Source of the DNA: Streptomyces marianii
GTDB taxonomy: Bacteria; Actinomycetota; Actinomycetes; Streptomycetales; Streptomycetaceae
DNA: 64,000 nucleotides
Direction: 5' to 3'
NCBI RefSeq assembly: GCF_005795905.1
Contig: NZ_VAWE01000001.1
Coordinates: 1,860,001-1,924,000 of the forward strand
Within the stretch, counting starts at the first letter, position 1. Each line of letters opens with the position of its first letter. Position numbers and translations under genes: made by a program. The notes beneath the pieces were generated by a model. That model saw only the letters and a program-made list of their open reading frames with translations, made no database searches and had not been told where the DNA came from. Positions 7,675 to 16,458 of the stretch are shown one piece after another.

Positions 7675-9186
7675 TCAGTACTCGGCGTTCCTGCCCAGCT
7701 TGCCGAGACGGCTGTGGGAGCGGCCGTACAGGTAGTAGACGACCACGCCGATCGCCATCCACACGGCGAACCGCAGCCAGGTCTCCGCCGGGAGGTTCAG
7801 CATCAGCCAGAGCGACGCCGCGATCGACACGATGGGCAGCACCGGCACCCAAGGGGTCCGGAACGCGCGGTGCAGGTCCGGCCGGGTGTTGCGGAGGATG
7901 ATGACGCCGAGGGCCACGATGACGAAGGCGAAGAGCGTGCCGATGTTCACCAGGGCGGCGAGCGCCTCGAGGCTGGTGAAACCCGCGATGAGCGCGATCA
8001 CCACGCCGAGCACGATGGTCGCCCGGTGGGGCGTGCGGAACTTCGGGTGGGTGACGGAGAAGAAGCGCGGCAGCAGTCCGTCGCGGCTCATCGCGAAGAA
8101 CACCCGGGTCTGGCCCAGCAGCAGGATCATGCAGACGGTGATGAGCCCCACGACCGCGCCGAGGCTGATGGCGCCGGCGAAGAAGGGCTGGTCGACCGCC
8201 TTGAAGGCGTCGGCGAGCGGGGCCGTCTCCGACATCTCCGTGTAGTGCTGCATACCGGTGACGACGATGGTCACGGCCACGTACAGCAGGGTGCAGATGA
8301 AGAGGGAGCCCAGGATTCCGCGCGGCATGTCCCGCTGGGGGCTCCTGGTCTCCTCGGCGGCGGTGGCGACGACGTCGAAGCCGATGAAGGCGAAGAAGAC
8401 GATGGCGGCCGCGGTGAAGATGCCCATGACGCCGAAGTTGGTGGGCTCGTAGCCGAACAGCGCCTGCACCAGCGGCGCCGCGAGGCCGCCGCCCGTCTCC
8501 TGCGGCTGGGCCGGGGGGATGAACGGCACGTAGTTGTCCGCCTTGATGAAGAAGGCGCCGGCGACGATGACCAGCAGCACCACGATGACCTTGATCGCGA
8601 CGACGATCGCGGTGATCCGGGCGGACAGCTTCATGCCGATGACGAGGACCGCGGTCAGCGCCAGGATCAGCAGGAAGGCCAGCAGGTCGAAGTGGCCTCC
8701 CGCGTCGGGCCCGGAGAGCGCGGCGGGCATCTGCCAGCCGAGGTTGGTCTCCAGGAGGGCGCGCGCGTACCCGGACCAGCCGACCGCCACCACCGCCGTG
8801 CCGAGGGCGAACTCCAGGACCAGGTCCCAGCCGATGATCCAGGCGGGGAGTTCGCCGATCGAGGCGTAAGAGAAGGTGTAGGCCGAGCCTGCCACCGGAA
8901 CGGTGGACGCGAACTCGGCGTAGCAGAGCGCGGCGAGGGCGCAGACGACGCCCGCGGCGACGAAGGACAGAGCGGTCGCGGGCCCGGCGTTCTCCCTGGC
9001 GGCGATACCCGTCAGGACGAAGATGCCCGTGCCGATGATGACACCGACGCCGAATACGGTGAGGTCCCAGGCGGAGAGTGACTTCTTGAGCGCGTGCTCC
9101 GGCTCCTCCGTGTCCCGGATCGACTGCTCGACCGTCTTGGTCCGGAACGCCCCGGTGCTCCGCGGGGGCTGCTGCTGTGTGCTCAC
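7675..9186 (-). CDS. APC-superfamily amino-acid permease (cationic amino-acid transporter type)
   Basis: The 503-residue integral membrane protein has about 12-14 hydrophobic segments. The first starts with the APC signature VGVIIGTGIFVLTG, and the middle has the conserved FFAFIGFDVVATAAEETRSP. Both are typical of YfnA/CAT-type uniporters and symporters. GTG 9186 (VSTQQQPPRS) is chosen because GGAGG lies 7 nt upstream; in-frame codons further upstream lack a ribosome site. It should import an amino acid across the plasma membrane; the substrate is not readable from sequence. It lies just downstream of dxs on the same strand, 171 nt away with a possible hairpin between. Confidence 0.88.
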   Translation of the reverse strand: MSTQQQPPRSTGAFRTKTVEQSIRDTEEPEHALKKSLSAWDLTVFGVGVIIGTGIFVLTGIAARENAGPATALSFVAAGVVCALAALCYAEFASTVPVAGSAYTFSYASIGELPAWIIGWDLVLEFALGTAVVAVGWSGYARALLETNLGWQMPAALSGPDAGGHFDLLAFLLILALTAVLVIGMKLSARITAIVVAIKVIVVLLVIVAGAFFIKADNYVPFIPPAQPQETGGGLAAPLVQALFGYEPTNFGVMGIFTAAAIVFFAFIGFDVVATAAEETRSPQRDMPRGILGSLFICTLLYVAVTIVVTGMQHYTEMSETAPLADAFKAVDQPFFAGAISLGAVVGLITVCMILLLGQTRVFFAMSRDGLLPRFFSVTHPKFRTPHRATIVLGVVIALIAGFTSLEALAALVNIGTLFAFVIVALGVIILRNTRPDLHRAFRTPWVPVLPIVSIAASLWLMLNLPAETWLRFAVWMAIGVVVYYLYGRSHSRLGKLGRNAEY

Positions 9187-9334
9187 CGGCGTACCTCCGT
9201 ACCCATGGCCGTGTGGCCATGATCGAGAGGAGTGCGGGACCTCGCCCGCCCACGGAGTCCGGTTCACACGAAAGGACCGGCCGGAAACCTCTCACGGTAC
9301 TCCGACCGGCCCAATCCGACTCCGTCCACCGGGT

Positions 9335-9352
9335 GCGCGCCGGGCGGCGCGC
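9335..9352 (-). terminator. Possible dxs terminator hairpin
   Basis: A 7-bp all-GC stem (GCGCGCC / GGCGCGC) with a 4-nt loop lies a few nt beyond the dxs stop codon. Confidence 0.4.
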
Positions 9353-9356
9353 CCGC

Positions 9357-11363
9357 TCAGTCCCGCGCCGGCTCGGCGGTCCTGCTGGGCTCGTCGTCGA
9401 GTCGGCCGTCCAGCCTGGCGACGAGACCGGTGACCTGGCGGGCGATGTCCGGAGCGGTCAGCCCGATCTCCGCCATGACCTCCTTGCGGGAGGCGTGGTC
9501 GAGGAAGCGCGGCGGGATGCCGAAGTCGCGCAGCGGCAGGTCCACTCCGGCGTCGCGCAGTGCCTGGGACACGGCGGCGCCGACACCGCCGACACGGCCG
9601 TTGTCCTCGACGGTGACGACGACCCGGTGCCGCTCGGCGAGCGGGGCGAGGGCCTCGTCGACCGGCTTGACCCAGCGGGGGTCGACGACGGTGGTGGAGA
9701 TGCCCTGCTTGTCGAGGAGGTCGGCGACCTCCAGGCACATCGGCGCCAGGGCGCCGACGGAGACGAGGAGGACGTCGGGCCCGGGGGTACCTCCCATGCC
9801 CGAAGGGCCATGGGGGACGGTGCCCGGCTCGCGCAGGACGTCCATGCCGCCGACGCGGCCGACGGCCGGGACCGCGGGGCCGACCACGCCCTTGGAGTAA
9901 CGGACCACGGTCGGCGCGTCCTCGACCTCGACGGCCTCGCGGAGCTGGGCGCGCAGCTGCTCGGCGTCCCGCGGGGCGGCCATCCGCAGGGTCGGGACGA
10001 CCTGGAGGATCGACATGTCCCACATGCCGTTGTGGGAGGCGCCGTCGTCGCCGGTGACGCCGGCCCGGTCCAGGACGAACGTGACCCCGCACCCGTGCAG
10101 GGCGACGTCCATCAGCACCTGGTCGAAGGCGCGGTTGAGGAAGGTGGCGTAGACGGCGAAGACCGGGTGGAGCCCGCCGGTGGCCAGACCGGCGGCCGAG
10201 GTCGCCGCGTGCTGCTCGGCGATACCGACGTCGAACACGCGCTCGGGGAAGGTCTCGGCGAACTTCTTCAGGCCGACGGGCTGGAGCATCGCCGCGGTGA
10301 TGGCGACGATGTCCTCGCGCTCCCGGCCGAGCTTGACCATCTCGTCGCCGAAGACGGACGTCCAGCTGACCGCCGAAGCCTTCACCGGCAGGCCGGTGTC
10401 GGGGTGGATCGGGCCGATGCCGTGGAAGCGGTCGGCCTCGTCCTGCTCCGCGTGCTGGTAGCCGCGGCCCTTCTCGGTGAGGCAGTGCACGATGACCGGG
10501 CCGCCGAACCGCTTGGCGCGGGTCAGCGCGGACTCCAGGGCCTCGATGTCGTGGCCGTCGATGGGGCCGACGTACTTCAGGCCGAGGTCCTCGAACATGC
10601 CCTGCGGGGCGATGAAGTCCTTCAGGCCCTTCTTGGCGCCGTGCAGGGTCTCGTAGAGCGGCCTGCCGACGACGGGGGTGCGCTCCAGGATGTCCTTGCC
10701 GCGGGCGAGGAAGCGCTCGTAGCCGTCGGTGGTGCGCAGGGTGGCCAGGTGGTTGGCGAGGCCGCCGATCGTCGGGGAGTAGGAGCGCTCGTTGTCGTTG
10801 ACGACGATGACGAGCGGGCGGTCCTTGGCGTCCGCGATGTTGTTCAGCGCCTCCCAGGCCATACCGCCGGTGAGGGCCCCGTCACCGATGACCGCGACGA
10901 CGTGGTCGTCCTTCTTCAGCACCTCGTTGGCCTTGGCGAGGCCGTCCGCCCAGCCGAGGACCGTCGAGGCGTGCGAGTTCTCGATGACGTCGTGCTCGGA
11001 CTCGGCGCGCGAGGGGTAACCGGACAGACCCCCCTTGGCACGGAGCCGGGAGAAGTCCTGGCGCCCGGTCAGCAGCTTGTGGACATAGCTCTGGTGCCCG
11101 GTGTCGAAGAGGACCTTGTCGTTCGGTGAGTCGAAGACGCGGTGCAGGGCGATGGTCAGCTCGACCACGCCGAGGTTGGGGCCGAGATGGCCGCCGGTCT
11201 TGGAGACGGCGTCCACGAGAAAGGTGCGGATCTCCGCGGCCAGCCGGTCGAGCTGCTCCGGGCCGAGCCGGTCCAGGTCACGCGGTCCTCTGATACGGGT
11301 AAGCAGCTCCCACCTGTCGCCCACCGCCACCCTTGAACGACGCGCTACGCGCGGCTGCGTCAC
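9357..11363 (-). CDS. dxs: 1-deoxy-D-xylulose-5-phosphate synthase
   Basis: This thiamine-diphosphate enzyme condenses pyruvate with glyceraldehyde 3-phosphate, the first step of the MEP isoprenoid pathway. Visible motifs are [20 protein letters not shown] near the N-terminus, [15 protein letters not shown], the ThDP motif from [16 protein letters not shown] to [11 protein letters not shown], and the [18 protein letters not shown] transketolase region. GTG 11363 is chosen because a perfect AAGGAGG lies just upstream, giving 668 residues. GTG 11330 is an alternative and would bring the N-terminus nearer to what I remember for other streptomycetes. About ten residues ([11 protein letters not shown]) in the transketolase C-terminal half look like an in-frame insertion of a palindromic repeat. 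Confidence 0.93.
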   Translation of the reverse strand: MTQPRVARRSRVAVGDRWELLTRIRGPRDLDRLGPEQLDRLAAEIRTFLVDAVSKTGGHLGPNLGVVELTIALHRVFDSPNDKVLFDTGHQSYVHKLLTGRQDFSRLRAKGGLSGYPSRAESEHDVIENSHASTVLGWADGLAKANEVLKKDDHVVAVIGDGALTGGMAWEALNNIADAKDRPLVIVVNDNERSYSPTIGGLANHLATLRTTDGYERFLARGKDILERTPVVGRPLYETLHGAKKGLKDFIAPQGMFEDLGLKYVGPIDGHDIEALESALTRAKRFGGPVIVHCLTEKGRGYQHAEQDEADRFHGIGPIHPDTGLPVKASAVSWTSVFGDEMVKLGREREDIVAITAAMLQPVGLKKFAETFPERVFDVGIAEQHAATSAAGLATGGLHPVFAVYATFLNRAFDQVLMDVALHGCGVTFVLDRAGVTGDDGASHNGMWDMSILQVVPTLRMAAPRDAEQLRAQLREAVEVEDAPTVVRYSKGVVGPAVPAVGRVGGMDVLREPGTVPHGPSGMGGTPGPDVLLVSVGALAPMCLEVADLLDKQGISTTVVDPRWVKPVDEALAPLAERHRVVVTVEDNGRVGGVGAAVSQALRDAGVDLPLRDFGIPPRFLDHASRKEVMAEIGLTAPDIARQVTGLVARLDGRLDDEPSRTAEPARD
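9784..9820 (-). repeat. Palindromic repeat inserted in frame within dxs
   Basis: The stretch from GGGGGTACCTCCCATGCCC to GGGCCATGGGGGAC folds into a hairpin (CCCATGCCC against GGGCCATGGG, one bulge, 3-nt loop). It is translated as a low-complexity [11 protein letters not shown] segment in a surface region just before the conserved [10 protein letters not shown] strand. It is of the same style as the CTCCCCCAG...GGGGG repeats at 58.5 kb. Confidence 0.6.
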
Positions 11364-11517
11364 CGTGCCTCCTTGCGTTTGAGCTGGTCGAGCTTGCCGA
11401 TCTGCCGAGTCTAATGTTCCGCTCCCGGCCGCTGTCATCGGGCGGTGCGTTCCGCGTCACGCCATCGGAGGACACGGAGGCCCCCGGGGGACGGCCGCGG
11501 CTCCCCGGGAGAACACG

Positions 11518-11557
11518 CAGCAGTGCCCGGCACCGGTTCCGGCGCCGGGCACTGCTG
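11518..11557 (-). terminator. Terminator of the xyl operon
   Basis: 14-bp arms CAGCAGTGCCCGGC and GCCGGGCACTGCTG around a 12-nt partly paired loop, 11 nt beyond the xylH stop codon. Confidence 0.8.
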
Positions 11558-11567
11558 GCGGTGGCCG

Positions 11568-12863
11568 CTACGCGCGGCCGGCGGTCTTCTGCGTCTTGCG
11601 CGTGACCGAGTCGATCACGACGGTGGCGAGGAGCACACCACCGGTGATCATGAACTGGATCGGGGTGGCGATGCCCTCCAGCGCCAGACCGTACTGGATG
11701 GAGACGATCACCATGACGCCGAGCAGCGCGTTCCAGGTGCGGCCGCGGCCGCCGAAGAGGCTGGTGCCGCCGATGACGGCCGCCGCGATGACGTTCATCA
11801 GCAGCTCACCGGCGCCCGCGCTCTGGTTGGCGGCGGCGATCTTGGAGGCCCAGAACAGGCCGCCGACGGCCGCGAAGGTGCCGGCGATGGCGAAGACCGA
11901 GATCCGGACCGCGGTGACGTTGATGCCCGCGCGGCGGGACGCCTCGACGCTGCCGCCGAGCGCGAAGATCTTCCGGCCGTAGGCGGTGCGCCGCAGGACG
12001 AAGTCGGTGATCACCAGGACCACGAGGAACAGCACCAGCGCCAGGGGCAGGCCCTTGTACTGGTTGAGCATGTACGCGGCGCCGAAGGACACGACGGCGA
12101 GCAGGACCGTGCGGAACACGATGTCGCCGAGCGGCCGGGACGGGATGCCGGCCGCGTCACGGCGGCGGCTGTCGAGGAACGCGGAGAGGAAGAACAGGGC
12201 CACGGCCAGCCCGGCGAGACCGTAGGCCGCCGCCACGTCGGAGAAGTAGTACGTGGTCAGCTTGGCGACGACGCCGTCGCCGTCCAGGTTGATCGTGCCC
12301 TGGGAGCCGAGGAGCTGGAGCATGAAGCCCTGCCAGAACAGCAGGCCCGCCAGGGTGACGGCGAAGGCGGGCGCGCCGATCCGGGCGAAGAAGAAGCCGT
12401 GGAGGGCTCCGATGACCGCGCCACCCGCGATCGCGACCACCAGGGCCAGCCACTCGTTCATCCCGTTCGTGACACTGAGGACGGCCACGATCGCGCCCGA
12501 AACGCCACTGACGGCGCCCACGGACAGGTCGATCTCGCCGAGCAGCAGCACGAAGATGATCCCGACCGCCATCATGCCGGTGGCGACCATCGTGACCGCG
12601 ATGTTGCTGAGGTTCTGCGCGGAGAGGAACTGCGAGTTCAGGCTCTGGAAGATCGCGCAGATCAGGACCAGGCCGATGACGACCGGGATGGAGCCCAGGT
12701 CGCCGGCGTGCAGCTTGCGCTTGAACTCCGCGATGTAGCCGCCGAAGCCCTGCTCGCGCACGAGGAGGCGGGGGTCGACCGCGGTGACCGCGTCGTGGGC
12801 GGCGTCCGGGTTGACCACCCGGTGGCGGCCGCCGGCGGGTGCCGGAGTCTTGTCGATGCTCAC
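11568..12863 (-). CDS. xylH: Xylose-type sugar ABC transporter permease
   Basis: The 431-residue membrane protein has the long N-terminal extension and roughly 10-12 membrane segments of CUT2-class permeases. It carries the family segments GEIDLSVGAVSGVSGAIVAVL and YGRKIFALGGSVEASRRAGINV, the cytoplasmic loop that contacts the ATPase. GTG 12863 overlaps the xylG stop by 4 nt (GTGA), so the two are translationally coupled. With xylF and xylG it forms a complete CUT2 importer. The neighbouring ROK regulator supports xylose as substrate, since from memory this is the rok7B7-xylFGH locus of S. coelicolor. Confidence 0.88.
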   Translation of the reverse strand: MSIDKTPAPAGGRHRVVNPDAAHDAVTAVDPRLLVREQGFGGYIAEFKRKLHAGDLGSIPVVIGLVLICAIFQSLNSQFLSAQNLSNIAVTMVATGMMAVGIIFVLLLGEIDLSVGAVSGVSGAIVAVLSVTNGMNEWLALVVAIAGGAVIGALHGFFFARIGAPAFAVTLAGLLFWQGFMLQLLGSQGTINLDGDGVVAKLTTYYFSDVAAAYGLAGLAVALFFLSAFLDSRRRDAAGIPSRPLGDIVFRTVLLAVVSFGAAYMLNQYKGLPLALVLFLVVLVITDFVLRRTAYGRKIFALGGSVEASRRAGINVTAVRISVFAIAGTFAAVGGLFWASKIAAANQSAGAGELLMNVIAAAVIGGTSLFGGRGRTWNALLGVMVIVSIQYGLALEGIATPIQFMITGGVLLATVVIDSVTRKTQKTAGRA

Positions 12864-13639
12864 TTCTGCGCCTCCGAGGTGCGCGCCGCACGACGGGTCA
12901 CGGCGTTGTCCGTGGCGCCGGTGATGGCGGAGATGATCTCTTCCTGCGAGGTGGACTTGACGTCGAAGACGCCGTTGTTCCGGCCGAGCCGGAGCACCGC
13001 CACCCTGTCCGCGACGGCCTTCACATCGGCCATGTTGTGGCTGATGAGGATGACCGCGTGGCCGCGTTCCCGCAGCCGCTCCACCAGGTCGAGCACCTGC
13101 GCGGTCTGCTCGACGCCGAGCGCCGCGGTGGGCTCGTCGAGGATGACGAGCCTGGGCGCGCCGAGCATCGAACGGGCGATGGCCACGGTCTGCCGCTGAC
13201 CGCCCGAGAGCGAGGCGATCGGGATGCGGACGCTGGGGATGCGGATGGAGAGCGTGCTCAGCAGCTCGCGCGAGCGGCGCTCCATCTCGACCTCGTCGAG
13301 GACGCCGCGCTTGCGGAGTTCCCGGCCGAGGTACAGGTTGCCGACGACGTCGATGTTGTCGCACAGCGCGAGGTCCTGGTAGACGGTCGCGATGCCCAGG
13401 TTCTGGGCGTCGTGCGGCTTGCCGATCGACACGGCCCTGCCTTCCCATTCGATGACGCCCTCATCGATGGGGTGCACGCCGGCGATCGTCTTGACCAGCG
13501 TGGACTTTCCGGCGCCGTTGTCGCCCACCAGGGCGACGACCTCACCGGCGTGGACCTCAAGCTCTACGTCGGTGAGCGCCTGAACGGCACCGAACCGCTT
13601 GGAGACCCCGCGCAACGCCAGCACGGGCGTAGCGGACAC
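12860..13639 (-). CDS. xylG: Xylose-type ABC transporter ATP-binding protein
   Basis: The 259-residue ATPase has Walker A GDNGAGKST, signature LSGGQRQTVAIARSM, Walker B LVILDEPTAALG and the H-loop ISHN. It is a single-ATPase-domain protein, shorter than the double-domain RbsA/XylG type of enterobacteria but usual in actinobacterial CUT2 systems. The ATG at 13648 directly abuts AAGGAG and is too close to it. GTG 13639 (VSATPVLALRG), 9 nt from AAGGAG, is therefore preferred. It energises the XylH permease at the inner face of the membrane. Confidence 0.87.
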   Translation of the reverse strand: MSATPVLALRGVSKRFGAVQALTDVELEVHAGEVVALVGDNGAGKSTLVKTIAGVHPIDEGVIEWEGRAVSIGKPHDAQNLGIATVYQDLALCDNIDVVGNLYLGRELRKRGVLDEVEMERRSRELLSTLSIRIPSVRIPIASLSGGQRQTVAIARSMLGAPRLVILDEPTAALGVEQTAQVLDLVERLRERGHAVILISHNMADVKAVADRVAVLRLGRNNGVFDVKSTSQEEIISAITGATDNAVTRRAARTSEAQK

Positions 13640-13736
13640 GTGAACCATCTCCTTCGCCGCCTGACCGGCGGGATGCCGCGCCGGGAGGGATGGCGCGGAG
13701 GTTGAGCAGAAGCGGGGAGAAGCGTTTCTGTCCGGC

Positions 13737-13774
13737 GCCCCGCCCCGATAGCGGGGGCTGGAGGGGGGCGGGGC
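13737..13774 (-). terminator. Hairpin between xylF and xylG
   Basis: A perfect 10-bp stem GCCCCGCCCC / GGGGCGGGGC encloses an 18-nt loop in the 177-nt spacer. It probably attenuates or processes the transcript so that the binding protein is made in excess over ATPase and permease. Confidence 0.55.
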
Positions 13775-13816
13775 ACCGGCCAGGCTTCAGGGAGCGTCCC
13801 TCAGGGGACGTGGTGC

Positions 13817-14929
13817 CTACTTCAGGCCGATCGCGTCGCAGGCGGCCTTGAACTTCGGGGTGCAGATCTCGGCGGCGGTGTAGACGCCGTCCGCGATGAC
13901 CGATTCCTTGATGTTGTCCTTGGTCAGCGAGACGACCGGGACGAGCACCGACGGGATGCCCTTGGCGGTCGGGCTGTCGACCTTGGACGTGGCGATCGCG
14001 TCCAGGCTCTGGCCCTTGGCGAGCGCCACGGCCATCTCGGCGGCCGCGGCGGCCTCCGGGGCGTACGGCTTGTAGACGCTCATGAACTGCTCGCCCGAGA
14101 CGATGCGCTGCACACCGGCGAGCTCGGCGTCCTGGCCGGTGACCGGCGGGAGCTTGTCGAAGCCGCCGGCCTTCAGGGCGGTGATGATGCCGCCCGCCAT
14201 GCCGTCGTTCGCGGAGTAGACGCCGACGATCTTGTCCTTGCCGAGGGCCGAGATCGCCGCCTCCATGTTGGCGTTGGCGTTCTCCGGCTTCCACTCCTTG
14301 GTGTCGTACTCCTTGCCGACGTTCACCTTGCCGTCGAGGACGCTGTGGGCGCCCTTCTTGAAGAGCGCGGCGTTCGGGTCGGTGACGGAGCCGTTCATCA
14401 TGACGATCTGGCCGCTCTTGGGCTTGTCGCCCAGCGCCTTGAGTAGGGCCTCGCCCTGGACCTTGCCGACCTCCTCGTTGTCGAAGGAGGTGTAGGCGTC
14501 GATGGGGCCCTCGGCGAGGCGGTCGAAGGCGACGACCGGGATGCCGGCCTCCTTCGCCTTCTTCACACCGCCCGCGATGGCCTTGGAGTCCACCGCGTCC
14601 ACGATCAGCGCGTCGACCTTGTTGGTGATCATCGTGTCGACCTGCTGCGTCTGCAGCGTCGCGTCCTGCTTGGCGTTGGCGTAGACGACCTCCGCCTTGC
14701 CGTTCGTCAGCTCGCTGATCTTCTTCTCGATGAGCGGCTTGTCGAACTTCTCGTAGCGCGCGGTCTGGTTCTCCGGGAGCAGGAGACCGATCTTGAGGGC
14801 GTCACCCTTGGCGGCACCGGTCTTGGCGCCGTTCTCGCCGGACTCCTTGGCGCTGCCGCAGGCGGCGAGGGACACGGCCATCGCGGCGGCGCTCACTGCC
14901 ACGGCGACGCGACGCATCTGCGTGTTCAT
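13817..14929 (-). CDS. xylF: Xylose-type substrate-binding lipoprotein
   Basis: The 370-residue protein starts with a lipoprotein signal peptide (MNTQMRRVAVAVSAAAMAVSLAAC), with the lipidated cysteine at about residue 25. A periplasmic-binding-protein type I fold follows, with LKIGLLLPENQTARYEKFDKP and the hinge segment ALIVDAVDSKAIAGGVKKAKEAGIPVVAFDR. It captures the sugar outside the membrane and delivers it to XylH/XylG. ATG 14929 follows GGGAGG at good spacing. It is the first gene of the operon, with the ROK regulator gene just upstream in the same direction. Confidence 0.9.
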   Translation of the reverse strand: MNTQMRRVAVAVSAAAMAVSLAACGSAKESGENGAKTGAAKGDALKIGLLLPENQTARYEKFDKPLIEKKISELTNGKAEVVYANAKQDATLQTQQVDTMITNKVDALIVDAVDSKAIAGGVKKAKEAGIPVVAFDRLAEGPIDAYTSFDNEEVGKVQGEALLKALGDKPKSGQIVMMNGSVTDPNAALFKKGAHSVLDGKVNVGKEYDTKEWKPENANANMEAAISALGKDKIVGVYSANDGMAGGIITALKAGGFDKLPPVTGQDAELAGVQRIVSGEQFMSVYKPYAPEAAAAAEMAVALAKGQSLDAIATSKVDSPTAKGIPSVLVPVVSLTKDNIKESVIADGVYTAAEICTPKFKAACDAIGLK

Positions 14930-15019
14930 TCAGAAACCTCCCTGACGAGGCCGCGTCCTTGCGGCCGAGGTGGCTGGAAGTCAACTCGGCCGCAACGCCA
15001 GCGTCAAGGAGTAAATCCT

Positions 15020-15048
15020 TAACGAGATGACAACGGTGCCATTCGTTA
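15020..15048. promoter_or_regulatory. Inverted repeat upstream of xylF, candidate ROK operator
   Basis: TAACGA (15020-15025) and TCGTTA (15043-15048) form an inverted pair with a 17-nt spacer, in an AT-richer patch 90-120 nt before xylF and next to the 3' end of the ROK gene. Position suggests control of xylFGH by the neighbouring regulator; binding is inferred, not shown. Confidence 0.4.
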
Positions 15049-15049
15049 T

Positions 15050-16249
15050 CTAAGTGAAGGCAGGCGTCCCGGCCGGTACCGAGCTGTCCAGAAGTGTCGA
15101 ATCACCCATTTCGCTGAGTACGAGGGCCAGTGCCCCCAGCACCTCGGCCCGGCTTCCCAGTGCCCCCGGAAGGACGGAGAGCCGGCGGGCGGCGCTGGGG
15201 ATGGCGTACCGGGAGACGGACTCGCGTATCGGCGCGAGGACCAGCTCCCCGGCCTCCGCCAGACTGCCTCCGAGGACCACCCTGCTGGGGTTCAGCAGGT
15301 TGCACAGGTTGGCCACACCGCTTCCGATGTGCCGGCCGACGTCGGAGACGACCCGGCGGCAGCCCGGATCGCCCTCCCGCGCCAGCTGCACGACCCGTTC
15401 CATGGTCAGGTCCGGGCCGTGACTCGGCCGGAGGAGCGGCAGCACGTAGGGGGCCGCCGCGAAGGTCTCCAGGCAGCCCCGGTTGCCGCAGCGGCAGACG
15501 GGCCCCGACTCGTCCAGTGTGATGTGCCCGATCTCCCCCGCCGTACCGCCGGGGCCACGGTAGATCTGGCCCGCTATGACGAGTCCGGCGCCGACACCGC
15601 CGGCGACCTTGATGTAGGCCAGGTCCCCGACCCCGCGGCCGCTGCCCCAGACCAGTTCGCCCAGGGCGCCGAGGTTGGCGTCGTTGTCGACGTACACGGG
15701 CACGCCCAGTCGGCCGGAGAGCTCCTCGCTGGGATTGATGCCGCTCCAGCCCGGCAGGATCGCGGTGGAGCCCAGCGTGCCGGTCTCCACGTCGATCGGC
15801 CCGGGCACGCCCAGCCCCACTCCGACGATCTTGTCCTGGCCGATTCCGGTGGCCTCGATAAGCCGTTTGACCAGCTGTTCCGCCCGGTCGAAGCCCTGCG
15901 CGGAGGAGGCGTCCACGTCGAGCGGCTCGGACTCCTCGGCGAGGACCTGGTGGGCCAGGTTGCCGATGGCGACGCGCAGGTGCGTATGGCCGAAGTCGAC
16001 GCCGACGACTATGCCGGCGTCCCCGCTGAGCGAGACGCTGCGGGCCCGGCGGCCGCCCGCGGAGGTGGGCGTGACCTCGACGGTCCCGCCGTCCTTCAGC
16101 TCGCGGACGATGTTGGAGACGGTCGCGGCGGACAGGCCCGTGCTCCTGGCGATCTCGGCCTGGGTGAGCGACCCGGCCAGCCGCACGGCGCGTACGACCC
16201 GCTCGAGATTGGCCCGATGCAGAGATGTCTGCGACCCCGGAGTCTCCAT
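15050..16249 (-). CDS. rok7B7: ROK-family transcriptional regulator (Rok7B7-like)
   Basis: The 399-residue protein has an N-terminal winged helix (SLTQAEIARSTGLSAATVSNIVREL) and a ROK sugar-kinase-like domain. That domain has the phosphate loop VGVDFGHTHLRVAIG, the ROK signature GEIGHITLDESGPVCRCGNRGCLETFA with zinc-binding Cys/His residues, and the GLGVPGPID motif. The family senses sugars or sugar phosphates. From memory, Rok7B7 in S. coelicolor influences xylose uptake, carbon repression and antibiotic production and sits beside xylFGH exactly as here. ATG 16249 (METPGSQ) is used; an in-frame GTG at 16261 is possible, and both have imperfect ribosome sites. Confidence 0.9.
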   Translation of the reverse strand: METPGSQTSLHRANLERVVRAVRLAGSLTQAEIARSTGLSAATVSNIVRELKDGGTVEVTPTSAGGRRARSVSLSGDAGIVVGVDFGHTHLRVAIGNLAHQVLAEESEPLDVDASSAQGFDRAEQLVKRLIEATGIGQDKIVGVGLGVPGPIDVETGTLGSTAILPGWSGINPSEELSGRLGVPVYVDNDANLGALGELVWGSGRGVGDLAYIKVAGGVGAGLVIAGQIYRGPGGTAGEIGHITLDESGPVCRCGNRGCLETFAAAPYVLPLLRPSHGPDLTMERVVQLAREGDPGCRRVVSDVGRHIGSGVANLCNLLNPSRVVLGGSLAEAGELVLAPIRESVSRYAIPSAARRLSVLPGALGSRAEVLGALALVLSEMGDSTLLDSSVPAGTPAFT

Positions 16250-16360
16250 CGACTCACACACTCCTGCTCTTCACTCCAACATGTGAACTCTAAGGGGAGC
16301 CTTTCGAGCCGCTCCCCGTCAAGACCTGAGCGAAAGCCCGGCACAACCCGGGACGCACGC

Positions 16361-16394
16361 GTACCGCCCGCCGGCGGCTTCCGGCGGGCGGTAC
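16361..16394 (-). terminator. Terminator of the ngc operon
   Basis: Perfect 14-bp stem GTACCGCCCGCCGG / CCGGCGGGCGGTAC with a 6-nt loop, 65 nt beyond the stop of the last permease gene. A smaller 7-bp GGGGAGC/GCTCCCC hairpin (16294-16317) lies further on, before rok7B7. Confidence 0.8.
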
Positions 16395-16458
16395 GGGGCG
16401 GTGGCGGGGCGGGCGCGGTCGCCGGGCGGGTGGACGCGTTCGCCGGGCGGGGCGGGTT

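Noticed and set aside
7166..9295. Minus-strand frame extending the propeller gene upstream through the NYN gene and the permease gene
   Set aside because: It crosses two well-supported genes in other frames. Only the part from ATG 7165 has a ribosome site and propeller-like repeats.
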